Assembly (NCBI GenBank): GCA_022484565.1
Contig: JAKVKZ010000021.1
Location: 1-43,159, forward strand
Length of the DNA: 43,159 nucleotides
Direction of reading: 5' to 3'
DNA from: Muribaculaceae bacterium
GTDB lineage: Bacteria; Bacteroidota; Bacteroidia; Bacteroidales; Muribaculaceae
Of the stretch, positions 16,900 to 26,742 are shown piece by piece. Position 1 is the first letter of the stretch, and every line of letters begins with the position of its first letter. Under the pieces are notes generated by a model. The model ran no database searches. It was given only the letters and a program-made list of their open reading frames with translations, and had not been told where the DNA came from. Made by a program: the position numbers and the translations under genes.

Positions 16900-17984
16900 T
16901 TAATCCGCTTCCTTTATCGCTGCGTCGCCGATTGGCTCTTGAAATTAGCCGTAAGCAAATTGATTTGGAAATTATAGAGCATCCGCTCCGTCAATTATTT
17001 TGGGAATGTACTCTACTATGCAATTTGCATTGCCGGCATTGCGGCAGTGACTGCAAAAATATTTCAGGTGTTCCCGACATGCCCAAGGAAGATTTTCTGC
17101 GGGTACTTGACGGCATAAGTGCTGTTACTGACCCGCACAAGGTTTTTATTATTGTAACTGGCGGTGAACCTTTGATGCGTGCCGATATTGAAGAATGCGG
17201 AATGGAATTTTACAAGCGTGGTTTTCCGTGGGGAATGGTGAGCAATGGCTATGCACTAACTAAAGAACGCTACGAAAAACTTCTTAGGGCTGGCATGGGA
17301 TCAATGACCATCAGCCTCGACGGTTTGCGCGACGACCACACTTGGATGCGACAAAATCCTGAAAGTTTCGACCACGCAGTAAATGCAATCAAGATGCTTA
17401 CAGCCACTGATGGATTTATTTTTGATGTAGTGACTTGTGTTAATCGCAAAAATTATAGTAATCTTGAAGAAATCAGAGATTTTTTAATATCAATAGGAGT
17501 GAAGAAGTGGAGAGTATTCACCGTCTTTCCTATGGGACGTGCTGCTTCTGACCCTAATATGCGGCTATCTGACGAAGAATTTCGTGGAGTTTTTGAATTT
17601 ATCCGTGCTACCAGAAAGGAAGGCAAAATAATGGCAAATTATGGTTGCGAAGGCTTTCTTGGAAATTATGAAGGAGAAGTGCGTGATCATTTATTCTCAT
17701 GTCAGGCAGGCATTTCAGTCGGCTCAGTTCTTATAGACGGATCAATTTCAGCATGTTCAAGCATTCGCTCCGATTATCATCAAGGAAATATATACAAAGA
17801 CGATTTTATGACAGTTTGGAACACTAAGTTTCAACCTTATCGTGACCGCACATGGATGAAAAAAGATGAATGTGCCAATTGCTCTTACTTCCGCTATTGT
17901 CGAGGAGGAGGAATGCACCTACGTGATTCAGAAGGAAAACTACTTTTATGTCATCTAAATAGACTCATTAACTCTGAAAAATAA
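16896..17984 (+). CDS. Radical SAM/SPASM enzyme of the rSAM-lipoprotein system
   Basis: A 362-residue radical SAM protein. The [4Fe-4S] motif is CNLHCRHC (Cys42, Cys46, Cys49), preceded by an extra Cys38; TGGEP near residue 88 is the SAM-binding GGE motif. The C-terminal third has SPASM-like cysteines: Cys near 269, Cys near 287, DECANCSYFRYC near 327-338 and a last Cys near 353, enough for one or two auxiliary clusters. SPASM enzymes modify peptides or proteins by radical chemistry (thioether, epimer or C-C bonds). The substrate is probably one of the two small proteins upstream, the second of which is translationally coupled. No signal peptide, so modification would precede export. Confidence 0.85.
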   Translation: MINPLPLSLRRRLALEISRKQIDLEIIEHPLRQLFWECTLLCNLHCRHCGSDCKNISGVPDMPKEDFLRVLDGISAVTDPHKVFIIVTGGEPLMRADIEECGMEFYKRGFPWGMVSNGYALTKERYEKLLRAGMGSMTISLDGLRDDHTWMRQNPESFDHAVNAIKMLTATDGFIFDVVTCVNRKNYSNLEEIRDFLISIGVKKWRVFTVFPMGRAASDPNMRLSDEEFRGVFEFIRATRKEGKIMANYGCEGFLGNYEGEVRDHLFSCQAGISVGSVLIDGSISACSSIRSDYHQGNIYKDDFMTVWNTKFQPYRDRTWMKKDECANCSYFRYCRGGGMHLRDSEGKLLLCHLNRLINSEK

Positions 17985-18463
17985 TAGATTAACTAATTAA
18001 ATAATTTATTTTTCTCTATTTTTTTATGCTTACTTATTCAACATACTCAATATTATTAACAAGTTGTTAATAACACTGTAAATTGATATTGAAAAGTATT
18101 GATAATTATTTATAACTTTCAGAAGAAAATCCGAAAAATTAGGATAATAAAAATTTAATCTGAAAAAGGAAAAAAGTAACAATTTATTTCTAAAACAATT
18201 ATTATATCAGTTTTGTGAAGTTATTAATAGGGCAATCGCCATAAAATTATTAACTTTGCACATTATAAACAATATGTAAATAACTACAAGAGTAGGCTGA
18301 TTATCAATAATAAGGCTTGTTGATAACATGTGAAAATAAAACTACTTGAGTAAAACAAGATAATAAACAAGAGTAAAGCCAAAATTTTATTATCATTATT
18401 TACAGGATATAATTAAAATCATTAAAAGAATTTTTAAAATAAAGAATAAATTATCTTTATGTT
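17985..18463. other. AT-rich intergenic region upstream of nadA with DnaA-box-like inverted repeats
   Basis: Some 480 bp with very few G or C. It contains an inverted pair TTATTAACAA-G-TTGTTAATAA (18053-18073), a TGTTGATAA (18318-18326, the complement of TTATCAACA) and two TTATTTACA-like words on opposite strands. These resemble DnaA boxes. A promoter box TAACTTTG lies at 18251-18258. No gene is seen. An origin-like function is only a possibility. Confidence 0.4.
18251..18258 (+). promoter_or_regulatory. Probable promoter -7 element of the nadA-leuS-rdgB unit
   Basis: TAACTTTG (TAnnTTTG) about 205 bp upstream of nadA. If used, it gives a long AT-rich leader; no -33 element is clear. Confidence 0.4.
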
Positions 18464-19429
18464 ATGAATGTTGACAAAGGATATGTGGAATGTGAAATAC
18501 CTGCAGGTATTAATATTGTAAGCGAAATAAGAAGGCTTGCAAAGGAAAAGAATGCAGTGATATTGGCTCACTATTACCAAAGACCTGAAATACAGGACAT
18601 AGCCGATGGAATAGGCGACAGCCTGGCTTTGGCACAGGAAGCAGCTAAAACTGACGCTAAAATAATAGTGATGTGCGGAGTGCATTTTATGGGAGAAACA
18701 GCAAAAATTCTTTGTCAAGACAAAAAGGTACTTGTTCCTGACGTGAGTGCAGGGTGCAGCCTCGCTGACAGTTGCCCAGCTGGTGAATTTGAGAAATTTG
18801 TTAAGGCCAATCCAGGCTACACAGTTATTAGTTATGTAAATACGAGCGCAACTGTTAAGGCATTGACAGATGTGGTGGTGACTTCATCGAACGCAAAGAA
18901 GATAGTGGACAGTTTTCCGATGGAAGAAAAGATAATATTCGGTCCGGACAGAAATCTTGGAAACTATATTAACGGTGTGACAGGAAGAAACATGAAACTT
19001 TGGGATGGAGCCTGTGATGTGCATGAAAAATTTTCAATTGAAAAAATATTGAAATTAAAAGAAGAAAATGAAGGAGCAAAGATATTGGTACATCCAGAAT
19101 GTAAGGCACCAGTAAGAATAGTGGCCGACAAAATTGGGTCAACCAAAGCTTTACTGGAATATGCAATAAAAAGTGATTCCGACAAATTCATAGTGGCTAC
19201 TGAAAGCGGAATAATTCATGAGATGAGGAAAAAATGTCCAAATAAGACATTTATACCCGCACCTCCCGAAGATGGCAAATGCAGTTGCAATGAATGCAGC
19301 TATATGAAGCAGATAACGCTTGAAAAGCTATATAACTGTCTGAAATATGAATTGCCTGAAATAGAAGTTGATAAAGAGACAGCAGAAAAAGCTATAAAAC
19401 CTATAAAAAGGATGCTTAAACTGAGCTAA
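18464..19429 (+). CDS. nadA: Quinolinate synthase A
   Basis: A 321-residue enzyme that condenses iminoaspartate with dihydroxyacetone phosphate to quinolinate in de novo NAD synthesis. It needs a [4Fe-4S] cluster. Typical blocks: VILAHYYQRPEIQDIADGIGDSL near residue 25, MCGVHFMGETAKIL with Cys71, SAGCSLADSCP near 92-102, VHPECKAPV with Cys213, and the C-terminal CSCNECSYMK (Cys273/275/278). Cys71, Cys213 and one of the last group should be the cluster ligands. Length is usual for the short NadA type. nadB and nadC are not next to it; leuS follows after 33 bp. Confidence 0.95.
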   Translation: MNVDKGYVECEIPAGINIVSEIRRLAKEKNAVILAHYYQRPEIQDIADGIGDSLALAQEAAKTDAKIIVMCGVHFMGETAKILCQDKKVLVPDVSAGCSLADSCPAGEFEKFVKANPGYTVISYVNTSATVKALTDVVVTSSNAKKIVDSFPMEEKIIFGPDRNLGNYINGVTGRNMKLWDGACDVHEKFSIEKILKLKEENEGAKILVHPECKAPVRIVADKIGSTKALLEYAIKSDSDKFIVATESGIIHEMRKKCPNKTFIPAPPEDGKCSCNECSYMKQITLEKLYNCLKYELPEIEVDKETAEKAIKPIKRMLKLS

Positions 19430-19462
19430 AATAAAGAATAATAAAAAATTAGATATAAAGAA

Positions 19463-22234
19463 ATGGAATACAATTTTAAAGAAATTGAGAAAAAGTGGAA
19501 GAAATATTGGGAAGAAAACCATATTTACAAAGTAGAGACAGATAAAAGCAAACCAAAATATTATGTGCTCGACATGTTTCCTTATCCATCGGGAGCAGGA
19601 CTTCATGTGGGACATCCACTTGGATATATAGCTTCAGACATATATGCACGTTACAAAAGATTGCAAGGATTTAATGTGCTGCATCCAATGGGATATGACT
19701 CTTACGGACTGCCTGCAGAGCAATATGCAATACAGACAGGTCAACATCCTGAAGTTACCACTATAAACAATATAAACCGTTATCGCCAACAACTTGACAA
19801 AATTGGATTCTGCTTCGATTGGGACAGGGAAGTAAGAACATGCGACCCTAAATATTACAAGTGGACACAATGGGCTTTCATCAAGATGTTCAAGAGCTAT
19901 TTCAACACTGAATTGAAAAAAGCTCGTCCAATAGAAGAACTTGTAAAAATAATAAGTGAGAAAGGAACAGAAAATATTCCAGCACATTGCACAGAAGAAA
20001 TAAAAGTAAGTGCTGATGAATGGAATCAAATGAGCAAAAAGGAAAAGAACCAGTTGCTCATGAACTACAGAATAGCCTACCTTGGAGAAACGCTGGTGAA
20101 CTGGTGCCCTAAACTCGGTACTGTACTTGCAAATGATGAGGTGAGCGAAGGAATATCACTTCGTGGAGGCTATCCAGTGGAACAAAAACTGATGAAGCAA
20201 TGGTGCTTGAGAGTGTCGGCATACGCTGAAAGATTACTTAATGGACTTGACACAATAGACTGGACAGAATCTATAAAAGAGACACAACGCAACTGGATAG
20301 GAAGAAGTGAAGGAGCAGAAATGATATTTCCGCTTGCCGGCAAAAATGAGGGGATGAAGATATTCACTACCCGCGCCGACACCATTTTTGGTGTAACTTT
20401 CATGGTGCTTGCTCCTGAAAGCGAATATGTGGAAAAAGTAGTCACTTCAAGTCAAAAAGATGAGGTTGAAAAATATCTCGACCAAGTGAAGCACCGCACA
20501 GAACGTGAAAGAATAGCCGACCGCAAGGTTACGGGAGTGTTTACTGGTTCAAATGCAATAAATCCAGTGACAGGAAAGGAAATACCTATATATATAAGTG
20601 ATTATGTGCTTGCAGGCTATGGCACAGGAGCTATAATGGCAGTGCCTGCTCACGATAGCCGTGACTATGCATTTGCAAAGCATTTTAATTTGCCTATCAT
20701 TCCGCTTATTGAAGGTTGCGACGTGAGTGAAGAGAGTTTTGATGCAAAAGACGGCATAATGATGAACTCAAGCAACGAAAAATTGCAACTCAACGGATTG
20801 AAAGTGAAAGAAGCAATCGCGAAGACAAAAGTATTTATAAGCGAGGCTGGAATAGGAAAAGTAAAAGTAAATTACAGGTTGAGAGACGCTATTTTCAGTC
20901 GTCAACGCTATTGGGGCGAACCATTTCCAGTATTTTATGACGAAGATGGACAACCACAAGTGCTTGAAGAAAATGAGTTGCCACTTGAATTGCCTAAAAT
21001 AGATCAATTCAAGCCTACTGAAACAGGAGAGCCACCACTCGGACGCGCAAAGAATTGGAAAGCAAAGAACGGCCAACCGCTTGAACTTTGCACAATGCCT
21101 GGATTTGCAGGATCATCGGCATACTACCTGAGATATATGGATCCACACAATGATGAGGCACTTGTGAGCAAGGAAGCTGATGAATATTGGAGAAATGTGG
21201 ATGTGTATGTAGGTGGAACAGAACATGCAACGGGACACTTGATTTATAGCCGTTTTTGGAACAAATTCCTATACGATTACGGGTATGTGTGCGAACCAGA
21301 ACCATTCAAAAAGCTTATAAACCAAGGAATGATACAAGGACGTTCAAATTTTGTGTATCGCATAAAGGACACCAACAAATTTGTATCGCTTAATTTGAAG
21401 AAAGACTATGACGTGACACCTATTCACGTGGATGTCAACATTGTGAGCAACGACATACTCGACACAGAAAAATTCAAGCTGTGGAGACCTGAATTCAAGG
21501 ACGCAGAATTTGTGCTTGAGGACGGTAAATATGTGTGCGGATATGCAGTGGAAAAGATGTCGAAATCAATGTTCAACGTGGTGAATCCTGATGATGTGGT
21601 TGACAACTACGGTGCAGATACACTTCGCCTATATGAGATGTTCCTTGGACCGATAGAGCAGAGCAAGCCTTGGGACACAAACGGCATTGACGGTGTGAAC
21701 CGCTTTTTAAAGAAGTTGTGGTATCAATTCTACAAAGGCGACCAATTTATTATAACCGATGAGAAAGCGTCGCCAGAAGCCTTGAAATCGCTCCACAAGC
21801 TGATAAAGAAAGTGACTGGAGACATTGAAACATTCTCCTATAACACTTCAGTGAGCGCATTCATGATTTGTGTGAATGAACTAAGTGCAATGAAGTGCCA
21901 CAGCAAGGAAATATATCAAGAACTGATTGTGCTGTTGACACCATTCGCACCACACATTAGCGAAGAACTTTGGCATGCTATGGGCAACGAAAGCACAGTG
22001 TGCGATGCCAAATGGCCGAAGTGGAACGAAGAATATCTGAAAGAATCGAAAGTGACCTACGCAGTGTCGTTCAACGGCAAGACACGCTTTACCATTGAGG
22101 TGGATGCCGACATGCCACGCGAGGAACTTGAAAAAGAGGCACTTGCCAATCCAATTGCTCAGAAGTGGATGGAGGGCAAGACACCACGAAAGATAATTGT
22201 AGTGCCAAAGAAGATTATCAACGTGGTAATCTGA
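19463..22234 (+). CDS. leuS: Leucyl-tRNA synthetase
   Basis: A 923-residue class I aminoacyl-tRNA synthetase charging tRNA-Leu in the cytoplasm. The HIGH signature is HVGH in [15 protein letters not shown] near residue 43-50; KMSKS is found in [12 protein letters not shown] near 697. The CP1 editing domain is present, with [18 protein letters not shown] near 302 and the [12 protein letters not shown] block near 387 that hydrolyse mischarged tRNA. The C-terminal anticodon-binding and tail domains follow. Length is slightly above the bacterial norm (about 860), as is common in Bacteroidota. rdgB starts 8 bp after its stop. Confidence 0.97.
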   Translation: MEYNFKEIEKKWKKYWEENHIYKVETDKSKPKYYVLDMFPYPSGAGLHVGHPLGYIASDIYARYKRLQGFNVLHPMGYDSYGLPAEQYAIQTGQHPEVTTINNINRYRQQLDKIGFCFDWDREVRTCDPKYYKWTQWAFIKMFKSYFNTELKKARPIEELVKIISEKGTENIPAHCTEEIKVSADEWNQMSKKEKNQLLMNYRIAYLGETLVNWCPKLGTVLANDEVSEGISLRGGYPVEQKLMKQWCLRVSAYAERLLNGLDTIDWTESIKETQRNWIGRSEGAEMIFPLAGKNEGMKIFTTRADTIFGVTFMVLAPESEYVEKVVTSSQKDEVEKYLDQVKHRTERERIADRKVTGVFTGSNAINPVTGKEIPIYISDYVLAGYGTGAIMAVPAHDSRDYAFAKHFNLPIIPLIEGCDVSEESFDAKDGIMMNSSNEKLQLNGLKVKEAIAKTKVFISEAGIGKVKVNYRLRDAIFSRQRYWGEPFPVFYDEDGQPQVLEENELPLELPKIDQFKPTETGEPPLGRAKNWKAKNGQPLELCTMPGFAGSSAYYLRYMDPHNDEALVSKEADEYWRNVDVYVGGTEHATGHLIYSRFWNKFLYDYGYVCEPEPFKKLINQGMIQGRSNFVYRIKDTNKFVSLNLKKDYDVTPIHVDVNIVSNDILDTEKFKLWRPEFKDAEFVLEDGKYVCGYAVEKMSKSMFNVVNPDDVVDNYGADTLRLYEMFLGPIEQSKPWDTNGIDGVNRFLKKLWYQFYKGDQFIITDEKASPEALKSLHKLIKKVTGDIETFSYNTSVSAFMICVNELSAMKCHSKEIYQELIVLLTPFAPHISEELWHAMGNESTVCDAKWPKWNEEYLKESKVTYAVSFNGKTRFTIEVDADMPREELEKEALANPIAQKWMEGKTPRKIIVVPKKIINVVI

Positions 22235-22242
22235 AAAATAAA

Positions 22243-22833
22243 ATGAAAGATATAGTATTTGCAACGAACAACGCCAACAAACTCAGGGAAATCCGAGAGA
22301 TTGTTGGCGGAAAGTTCCGTGTGCTGGGACTTAAGGAGATAGGCTGCAATGAGGACATTGAGGAAACAGCCGAAACAATAGAAGGAAACGCATTGATAAA
22401 GGCTAATTTTGTGAAAGAACACTATGATTACGACTGCTTTGCCGATGACACAGGCATGGAAGTTGCAGCACTTGGTGGCGAACCAGGAGTGTATTCGGCG
22501 AGATATGCCGGAGAGGACTGCAACAGTGAAAACAATATAGATAAAGTGCTGGCAAGGCTTGAAGAGGCAAAAAAACACGGAAATGATGACCGCAGCGCAA
22601 AGTTCCGCACAGCAATAGCCTTGATTTTTGATGGAAAAACTGAAATTTTTGAGGGAGAAGTTAAGGGGAAAATACTTACGGAACGTCACGGCACAGGAGG
22701 TTTTGGCTACGACAGCATATTCAAACCCGATGAAGCCAATTGCTCATTTGCCGAGATGAAAGCAGAGGAAAAAAATGCAATAAGCCACAGAGGAAGAGCC
22801 ACGGCAAAATTGATGGAATATTTGAAAAAATAA
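22243..22833 (+). CDS. rdgB: Non-canonical purine NTP pyrophosphatase (Ham1/RdgB)
   Basis: A 196-residue enzyme that hydrolyses XTP, dITP and ITP to monophosphates and so keeps deaminated purines out of DNA. The start at 22243, 8 bp after leuS, gives the canonical N-terminus MKDIVFATNNANKLREI; the longer frame from 22165 lies inside leuS. Other family blocks: ETAETIEGNALIKA near 41, DCFADDTGMEVAALGGEPGVYSARYAG near 64-90, GTGGFGYDSIFKP near 148 and AISHRGRA near 179. The catalytic Asp is in DDTG. It is probably cotranscribed with leuS. Confidence 0.95.
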   Translation: MKDIVFATNNANKLREIREIVGGKFRVLGLKEIGCNEDIEETAETIEGNALIKANFVKEHYDYDCFADDTGMEVAALGGEPGVYSARYAGEDCNSENNIDKVLARLEEAKKHGNDDRSAKFRTAIALIFDGKTEIFEGEVKGKILTERHGTGGFGYDSIFKPDEANCSFAEMKAEEKNAISHRGRATAKLMEYLKK

Positions 22834-22856
22834 TATTTTGAAGTGATGAATAGGCG

Positions 22857-22974
22857 AAGTTGCCTATGTTTTAAGACAAAAATGGTGTAAAGTTGCCTAT
22901 GCTTTAGGAAGAATTTTTATAAAGTTGCCTATGTTTTAAGACAAAAATAGTGCAAAGTTGCCTATGTTTTAGGA
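22857..22974 (+). repeat. Four 20-bp direct repeats at about 33-bp spacing upstream of the DUF4143 ATPase
   Basis: Repeats at 22857-22876, 22890-22909, 22922-22941 and 22955-22974, consensus AAGTTGCCTATGTTTTARGA. Start-to-start distances are 33, 32 and 33 bp, about three helical turns. The 12-13-bp spacers of units 1 and 3 are also similar (CAAAAATrGTGyA). The array ends 8 bp before the -7 promoter box of the ATPase gene, so it looks like an operator-type binding array. It is too short and too regular in its spacers to be CRISPR. Confidence 0.9.
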
Positions 22975-22982
22975 AAAAACAT

Positions 22983-22990
22983 TATATTTG
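22983..22990 (+). promoter_or_regulatory. Promoter -7 element of the DUF4143 ATPase gene
   Basis: TATATTTG (TAnnTTTG), 26 bp before the start at 23017. The -33 region falls inside the fourth repeat (its TTG at 22958-22960 is 22 bp upstream), so a protein bound there would compete with or help RNA polymerase. Confidence 0.6.
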
Positions 22991-23016
22991 CGGCAATAAA
23001 TATAAAAGATATAGAT

Positions 23017-24366
23017 ATGATACAAAGAGAATTGCTTAAAAGTCTAAGAGAGTGGAGCAATCGGGATGGAAGAAAGCCGCTTGTATTGAGAGGTGCACGA
23101 CAAGTGGGCAAGACAACTCTTGTGAAACAATTCGGGAAAGAATTTGACTACTTCATTCATCTAAACTTGGAAAAGAGTGAAGATGTGAATCCATTTACAT
23201 TGACTGATAACGTAAAAGAAATATTTCAGTTTGTGTGCTTAAAGAAGAAACTGAAAATAGAAAAGGGGAAAAGAACGCTTCTATTTATAGACGAAATACA
23301 AAATGAGCCAAAAGCAGTGGCACTATTAAGATATTTCTATGAAGATATGCCAGAAATATACGTCATAGCAGCAGGTTCGAGACTTCAAACATTAATAAAG
23401 CAAAGGTTGTCGTTTCCAGTAGGAAGAGTAGAGTATTTGTCGTTACGACCTTGTTCTTTTTTGGAATATCTTAATGCCTGCGAAAACTATGATTTGGCGG
23501 AAATGATAAAAATACATTCGGTTAGTTCAATATTTCATGAAGAAATAATGAAACAGTTCAACCGGTATGCATTAATAGGAGGAATGCCCGAAATAGTGGC
23601 AAAATACGCCAAAAATAATGATATCACAGAGTTGTCACCAGTATATATGTCGTTGCTTGATGGATATGACGAAGATGTGGAAAAATATTCAAAAAACGAG
23701 AAGCAGAGTAAAGTGATAAGGCATATACTCGGGAAAGGTTGGAATATGGCAGGTCAATCAATAAAATTTGAAGGCTTTGGTGAGAGTACATATACAAGCA
23801 GGGAGGTTCATGAAGCATTTGATGTGATGCAAAAAGCATTTTTGCTAAATCTCGATTATCCAGTAACATCAGTAAAAGTGCCTGAAATACCTACAATAAC
23901 GAGGTCGCCTAAATTAATATGGCTTGACATAGGTATTGTGAATTTTTCGGCAGACGTACAAACGCAATATCTTGAAAACAAGGATTTACTCGACACGTTT
24001 AGAGGTCAGGCGGCGGAACAGATAGTAGCACAAGAATTGAGGATAGTGCTTGACAAAAAATATAAAAAGGAGCAGAACTACTGGGTAAGAGCAAAAAAGG
24101 GTTCAAACGCAGAAGTGGATTTTGTGTGGAAATTCGATAATAAACTGATTCCAATAGAAGTAAAAGCAGGTACTAATTCACATTTGCGGTCGCTTCAGTC
24201 ATTCATGATGCAGGAAGGAAGCGGAGATGTGGCAATAAGAGTGTGGAGCGGAGAATATTCAACAGACGAAATAAATACCGCAACAGGGAAAACGTTCAAA
24301 TTAATAAATCTGCCATTCTATTATTTAGGAATAATAGATGAAATATTGAAGGAAAATATTGGTTAA
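23017..24366 (+). CDS. AAA_14 / DUF4143 family ATPase
   Basis: A 449-residue P-loop ATPase of the AAA_14-DUF4143 family, common in Bacteroidota and archaea and of unknown role. The N-terminal half has Walker A GARQVGKTT near residues 26-34, Walker B LLFIDEIQN near 89-97 and the sensor AAGSRL near 120. The C-terminal DUF4143 part contains NAEVDFVW ... IPIEVKAG near 367-388, a PD-(D/E)XK-like core (D, then E-x-K) without proof of nuclease activity. It may be part of a mobile or toxin-like family. The gene is single and preceded by the 33-bp repeat array. Its stop codon overlaps the stop of sdaA on the other strand (TTAA at 24363-24366), leaving no space between them. Confidence 0.85.
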   Translation: MIQRELLKSLREWSNRDGRKPLVLRGARQVGKTTLVKQFGKEFDYFIHLNLEKSEDVNPFTLTDNVKEIFQFVCLKKKLKIEKGKRTLLFIDEIQNEPKAVALLRYFYEDMPEIYVIAAGSRLQTLIKQRLSFPVGRVEYLSLRPCSFLEYLNACENYDLAEMIKIHSVSSIFHEEIMKQFNRYALIGGMPEIVAKYAKNNDITELSPVYMSLLDGYDEDVEKYSKNEKQSKVIRHILGKGWNMAGQSIKFEGFGESTYTSREVHEAFDVMQKAFLLNLDYPVTSVKVPEIPTITRSPKLIWLDIGIVNFSADVQTQYLENKDLLDTFRGQAAEQIVAQELRIVLDKKYKKEQNYWVRAKKGSNAEVDFVWKFDNKLIPIEVKAGTNSHLRSLQSFMMQEGSGDVAIRVWSGEYSTDEINTATGKTFKLINLPFYYLGIIDEILKENIG

Positions 24367-25553
24367 GTGGCAGCAAGACCACCCTGGGCTGTTTCCTTAT
24401 AGAGGCTTGGAAGGTCATGGCCAGTGCGCTTCATTACTTCGACAACGCGGTCGAAACTGACACTGTGAGAACCATCGGAAAAAGAAGCATAAAGATTGGC
24501 ATCGAGGGCGCGGGCGGCAGCGTAAGCATTACGTTCAATGCACGGAATCTGCACTAGACCGCAAACTGGGTCGCAAGTAAGGCCCAAGTGATGCTCAAGG
24601 CCCATCTCGGCAGCATATTCTATCTGCGAGGGAGAACCACCAAAAAGTTGGCAAGCCGCAGCGGCGGCCATGGCACAAGCCACACCGACTTCACCCTGAC
24701 ATCCTACTTCAGCACCAGAAATTGAGGCATTAGTCTTGACCACATTGGCAAAAATTCCGGCAGTGGCAAGAGCTCGGAGAATACGAGTTTCGGAGAAATT
24801 ATGGCTAAGAGAGAGATGATAAAGCACTGCAGGCATAACACCACAGGAGCCGCAAGTAGGAGCCGTTACAATAAGGCCGCCTGAGGCGTTTTCCTCGCTT
24901 GTGGCAAGGGCGTAGGCATAGACCATTCCACGACCTTTAAGAGCGGCTGTATAGCCCGATGCACGCATGTAATAGCTGACAGCTTTGCGACGCACGCCAA
25001 GTCCGCCAGGAAGCACACCTTCGGCCTCCAAACCGCGTTTGACGGCTTCCTGCATCACCTGCCAGACGTTTTTGAGATAGCTCCATAGCAAGTGACCTTC
25101 GCATTCGTCGGCGTATTCCCAATAAGTTTTGCCCGTGGTTTCGCACCACTTTTGAATTTCAGAGATGGTGTGAAGCGGATAGACATCGTTGTGAGGGCGA
25201 GGCTTGCCCTCTTCGGCAAGATCACCGCCACCGATGGAATAAACAGTCCAATCGTCGGCAACAGAGCCGTCGGCAGCAATTGCCTTGAACTGCATCCCGT
25301 TGGGATGAAAAGGCAGAAACACTTCTGGTTTCCAAATTATTGAAGTTGGAGCGACCGACTGAAGAACGCCAAGAATGGCTTTATCAGTCATGTGGCCACG
25401 GCCAGTGGCAGCAAGCGAGCCATAAAGAGTAACCTCAAAGCGTGCCGGCTTAGGGTTTCGCTTCAAGAAATTAAGCGCGGCCCGACGAGGCGCCATGGTG
25501 TGGCTGCTCGACGGGCCGATGCCTATTTTGTAGATTTCGCGGATGGATTCCAT
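24363..25553 (-). CDS. sdaA: L-serine ammonia-lyase, iron-sulfur, single chain
   Basis: A 396-residue L-serine dehydratase converting serine to pyruvate and ammonia. N-terminal half is the beta-type domain, starting with the typical [18 protein letters not shown] (residues 10-27). The C-terminal half is the alpha-type catalytic domain with cluster cysteines in [11 protein letters not shown] near 232, [22 protein letters not shown] near 280 and [17 protein letters not shown] near 331. The [4Fe-4S] cluster activates the substrate, so the enzyme is oxygen-sensitive. It is the last gene of the minus-strand run, 15 bp after secG. Confidence 0.95.
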   Translation of the reverse strand: MESIREIYKIGIGPSSSHTMAPRRAALNFLKRNPKPARFEVTLYGSLAATGRGHMTDKAILGVLQSVAPTSIIWKPEVFLPFHPNGMQFKAIAADGSVADDWTVYSIGGGDLAEEGKPRPHNDVYPLHTISEIQKWCETTGKTYWEYADECEGHLLWSYLKNVWQVMQEAVKRGLEAEGVLPGGLGVRRKAVSYYMRASGYTAALKGRGMVYAYALATSEENASGGLIVTAPTCGSCGVMPAVLYHLSLSHNFSETRILRALATAGIFANVVKTNASISGAEVGCQGEVGVACAMAAAAACQLFGGSPSQIEYAAEMGLEHHLGLTCDPVCGLVQIPCIERNAYAAARALDANLYASFSDGSHSVSFDRVVEVMKRTGHDLPSLYKETAQGGLAAT

Positions 25554-25568
25554 CGCTGCGCTAATCCC

Positions 25569-25934
25569 TTACTTGTTAGGAGTGGATTGAGCAGGAGCCT
25601 GCTGTGAGCCACCTGTAGCAGGAAGGCTGGTAGGCTTTTGAGTAGCGAATGGAGTAGCGGTTTGTTCTTGTTTTTGGAGTTCCTTAACCTTGCTCTGACC
25701 TTGAACGAGGTCGCGAGGAGCAAGGAAAGAAGAGAGAACACTGAGTACGCAGATTACGATGGCGAGAGTCCAAGTGGCTTTTTCAACGAAGTCAGTGGTC
25801 TTACGTACACCCATAATCTGGTTAGAACTGGCGAAGTTGGAAGCGAGGCCTCCACCCTTCGACTTTTGAATGAGCACCACACCGATAAGAAGGATGGATG
25901 CCAAAAGAATCAAAATTGTAATTAAAGAATACAT
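25569..25934 (-). CDS. secG: Preprotein translocase subunit SecG
   Basis: A 121-residue inner-membrane subunit of the SecYEG channel. Two membrane helices (residues 3-22 and 55-72) flank the hallmark QKSKGGGLASNF loop, and the second is followed by a 50-residue Gln/Pro/Ser/Thr-rich tail, a usual extension in Bacteroidota. The gene starts 2 bp after the stop of the TPR-like gene and lies 15 bp before sdaA, in an envelope-related operon with lptE. Confidence 0.92.
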   Translation of the reverse strand: MYSLITILILLASILLIGVVLIQKSKGGGLASNFASSNQIMGVRKTTDFVEKATWTLAIVICVLSVLSSFLAPRDLVQGQSKVKELQKQEQTATPFATQKPTSLPATGGSQQAPAQSTPNK

Positions 25935-25936
25935 AT

Positions 25937-26734
25937 CTAATTTTTATTTTTAATATTCTCGTTAATGACCAATTTGCGCAAAAAGCGAATTTGGTCTGCA
26001 AAGTAAATACTTTTTTCTGGAAATTTCAAATTTATGTTTTGCATAATTTCCAAAGCCTTAGAATATTTGTGCTGTTGGATGTAAACTTTTGCGAGAGATT
26101 CGCTCAAAGTTGAATCGTCGGCAGGCTTGCTGACAGCAATGGAAACAGCGGTATTTTCAGGCTCTCCGGCGGAGTCGGAAGCGTGGTGAAAAGGAGGTGG
26201 AACTGGCGAAGGAGATTCTTTTTCCTTTTGTTCGGCAATAAATTTGTTGACAAGAATATCCTGTTCTGAAAGGTCAGGATTTGTGTCGGGAGACAAATCT
26301 GAAGGCGAAGGAGGATTTTTTTCTTCCTCTACAGCAAGCTGCTGGGCATAATCGGCAGCAGTGGGATGAAAAATAAGCTGATTCAGCGCATCAATCTCCT
26401 TTTGATTGGAATTACCGTACTTACTGAGGAAATCGTCGATAGTGGAATTAGTGCTCGGAGTGACAGGTTCCTTTTCAGGCGGATAGAAAGAGGCGAAAGA
26501 GGAGGAATCATCGCCAATGAGAGAATAAAGCACCTTGCGATCGGGCGAGCAGATGGCAACGCGGGAGGTGAGCGACTTGCGTTCATCTTCGCCTATGCCA
26601 TCGCCACGCTTGAGAAAAATGATGGATGGCAAGGTGAAATATGGATACAACTTGAAGGCATCATCGCACCACTGGCGAGCTACAGGCGCGTCGGGATTAT
26701 TGATGAAGTTCAGAATGTCGTTACGGATATCCAT
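25937..26734 (-). CDS. TPR-like protein between LptE and SecG
   Basis: A 265-residue cytoplasmic protein with no signal peptide or membrane segment. The start at 26734 is 8 bp after lptE; the ATG at 26749 would overlap lptE. Residues 1-90 are a conserved-looking helical block (WCDDAFKLYPYFTLPSIIFL). The middle (100-195) is low-complexity and rich in Pro, Ser and Glu. The end (205-255) looks like a TPR pair: ESLAKVYIQQHKYSKALEIMQNINLKFPEKS. Genes of this type commonly sit beside secG in Bacteroidales, but I know no function. A scaffold role is a guess. Confidence 0.7.
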   Translation of the reverse strand: MDIRNDILNFINNPDAPVARQWCDDAFKLYPYFTLPSIIFLKRGDGIGEDERKSLTSRVAICSPDRKVLYSLIGDDSSSFASFYPPEKEPVTPSTNSTIDDFLSKYGNSNQKEIDALNQLIFHPTAADYAQQLAVEEEKNPPSPSDLSPDTNPDLSEQDILVNKFIAEQKEKESPSPVPPPFHHASDSAGEPENTAVSIAVSKPADDSTLSESLAKVYIQQHKYSKALEIMQNINLKFPEKSIYFADQIRFLRKLVINENIKNKN

Positions 26735-26742
26735 AGTTAATA

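Noticed and set aside
22857..22974. CRISPR array
   Set aside because: Only four 20-bp repeats, spacers of 12-13 bp that resemble one another, and no cas genes.
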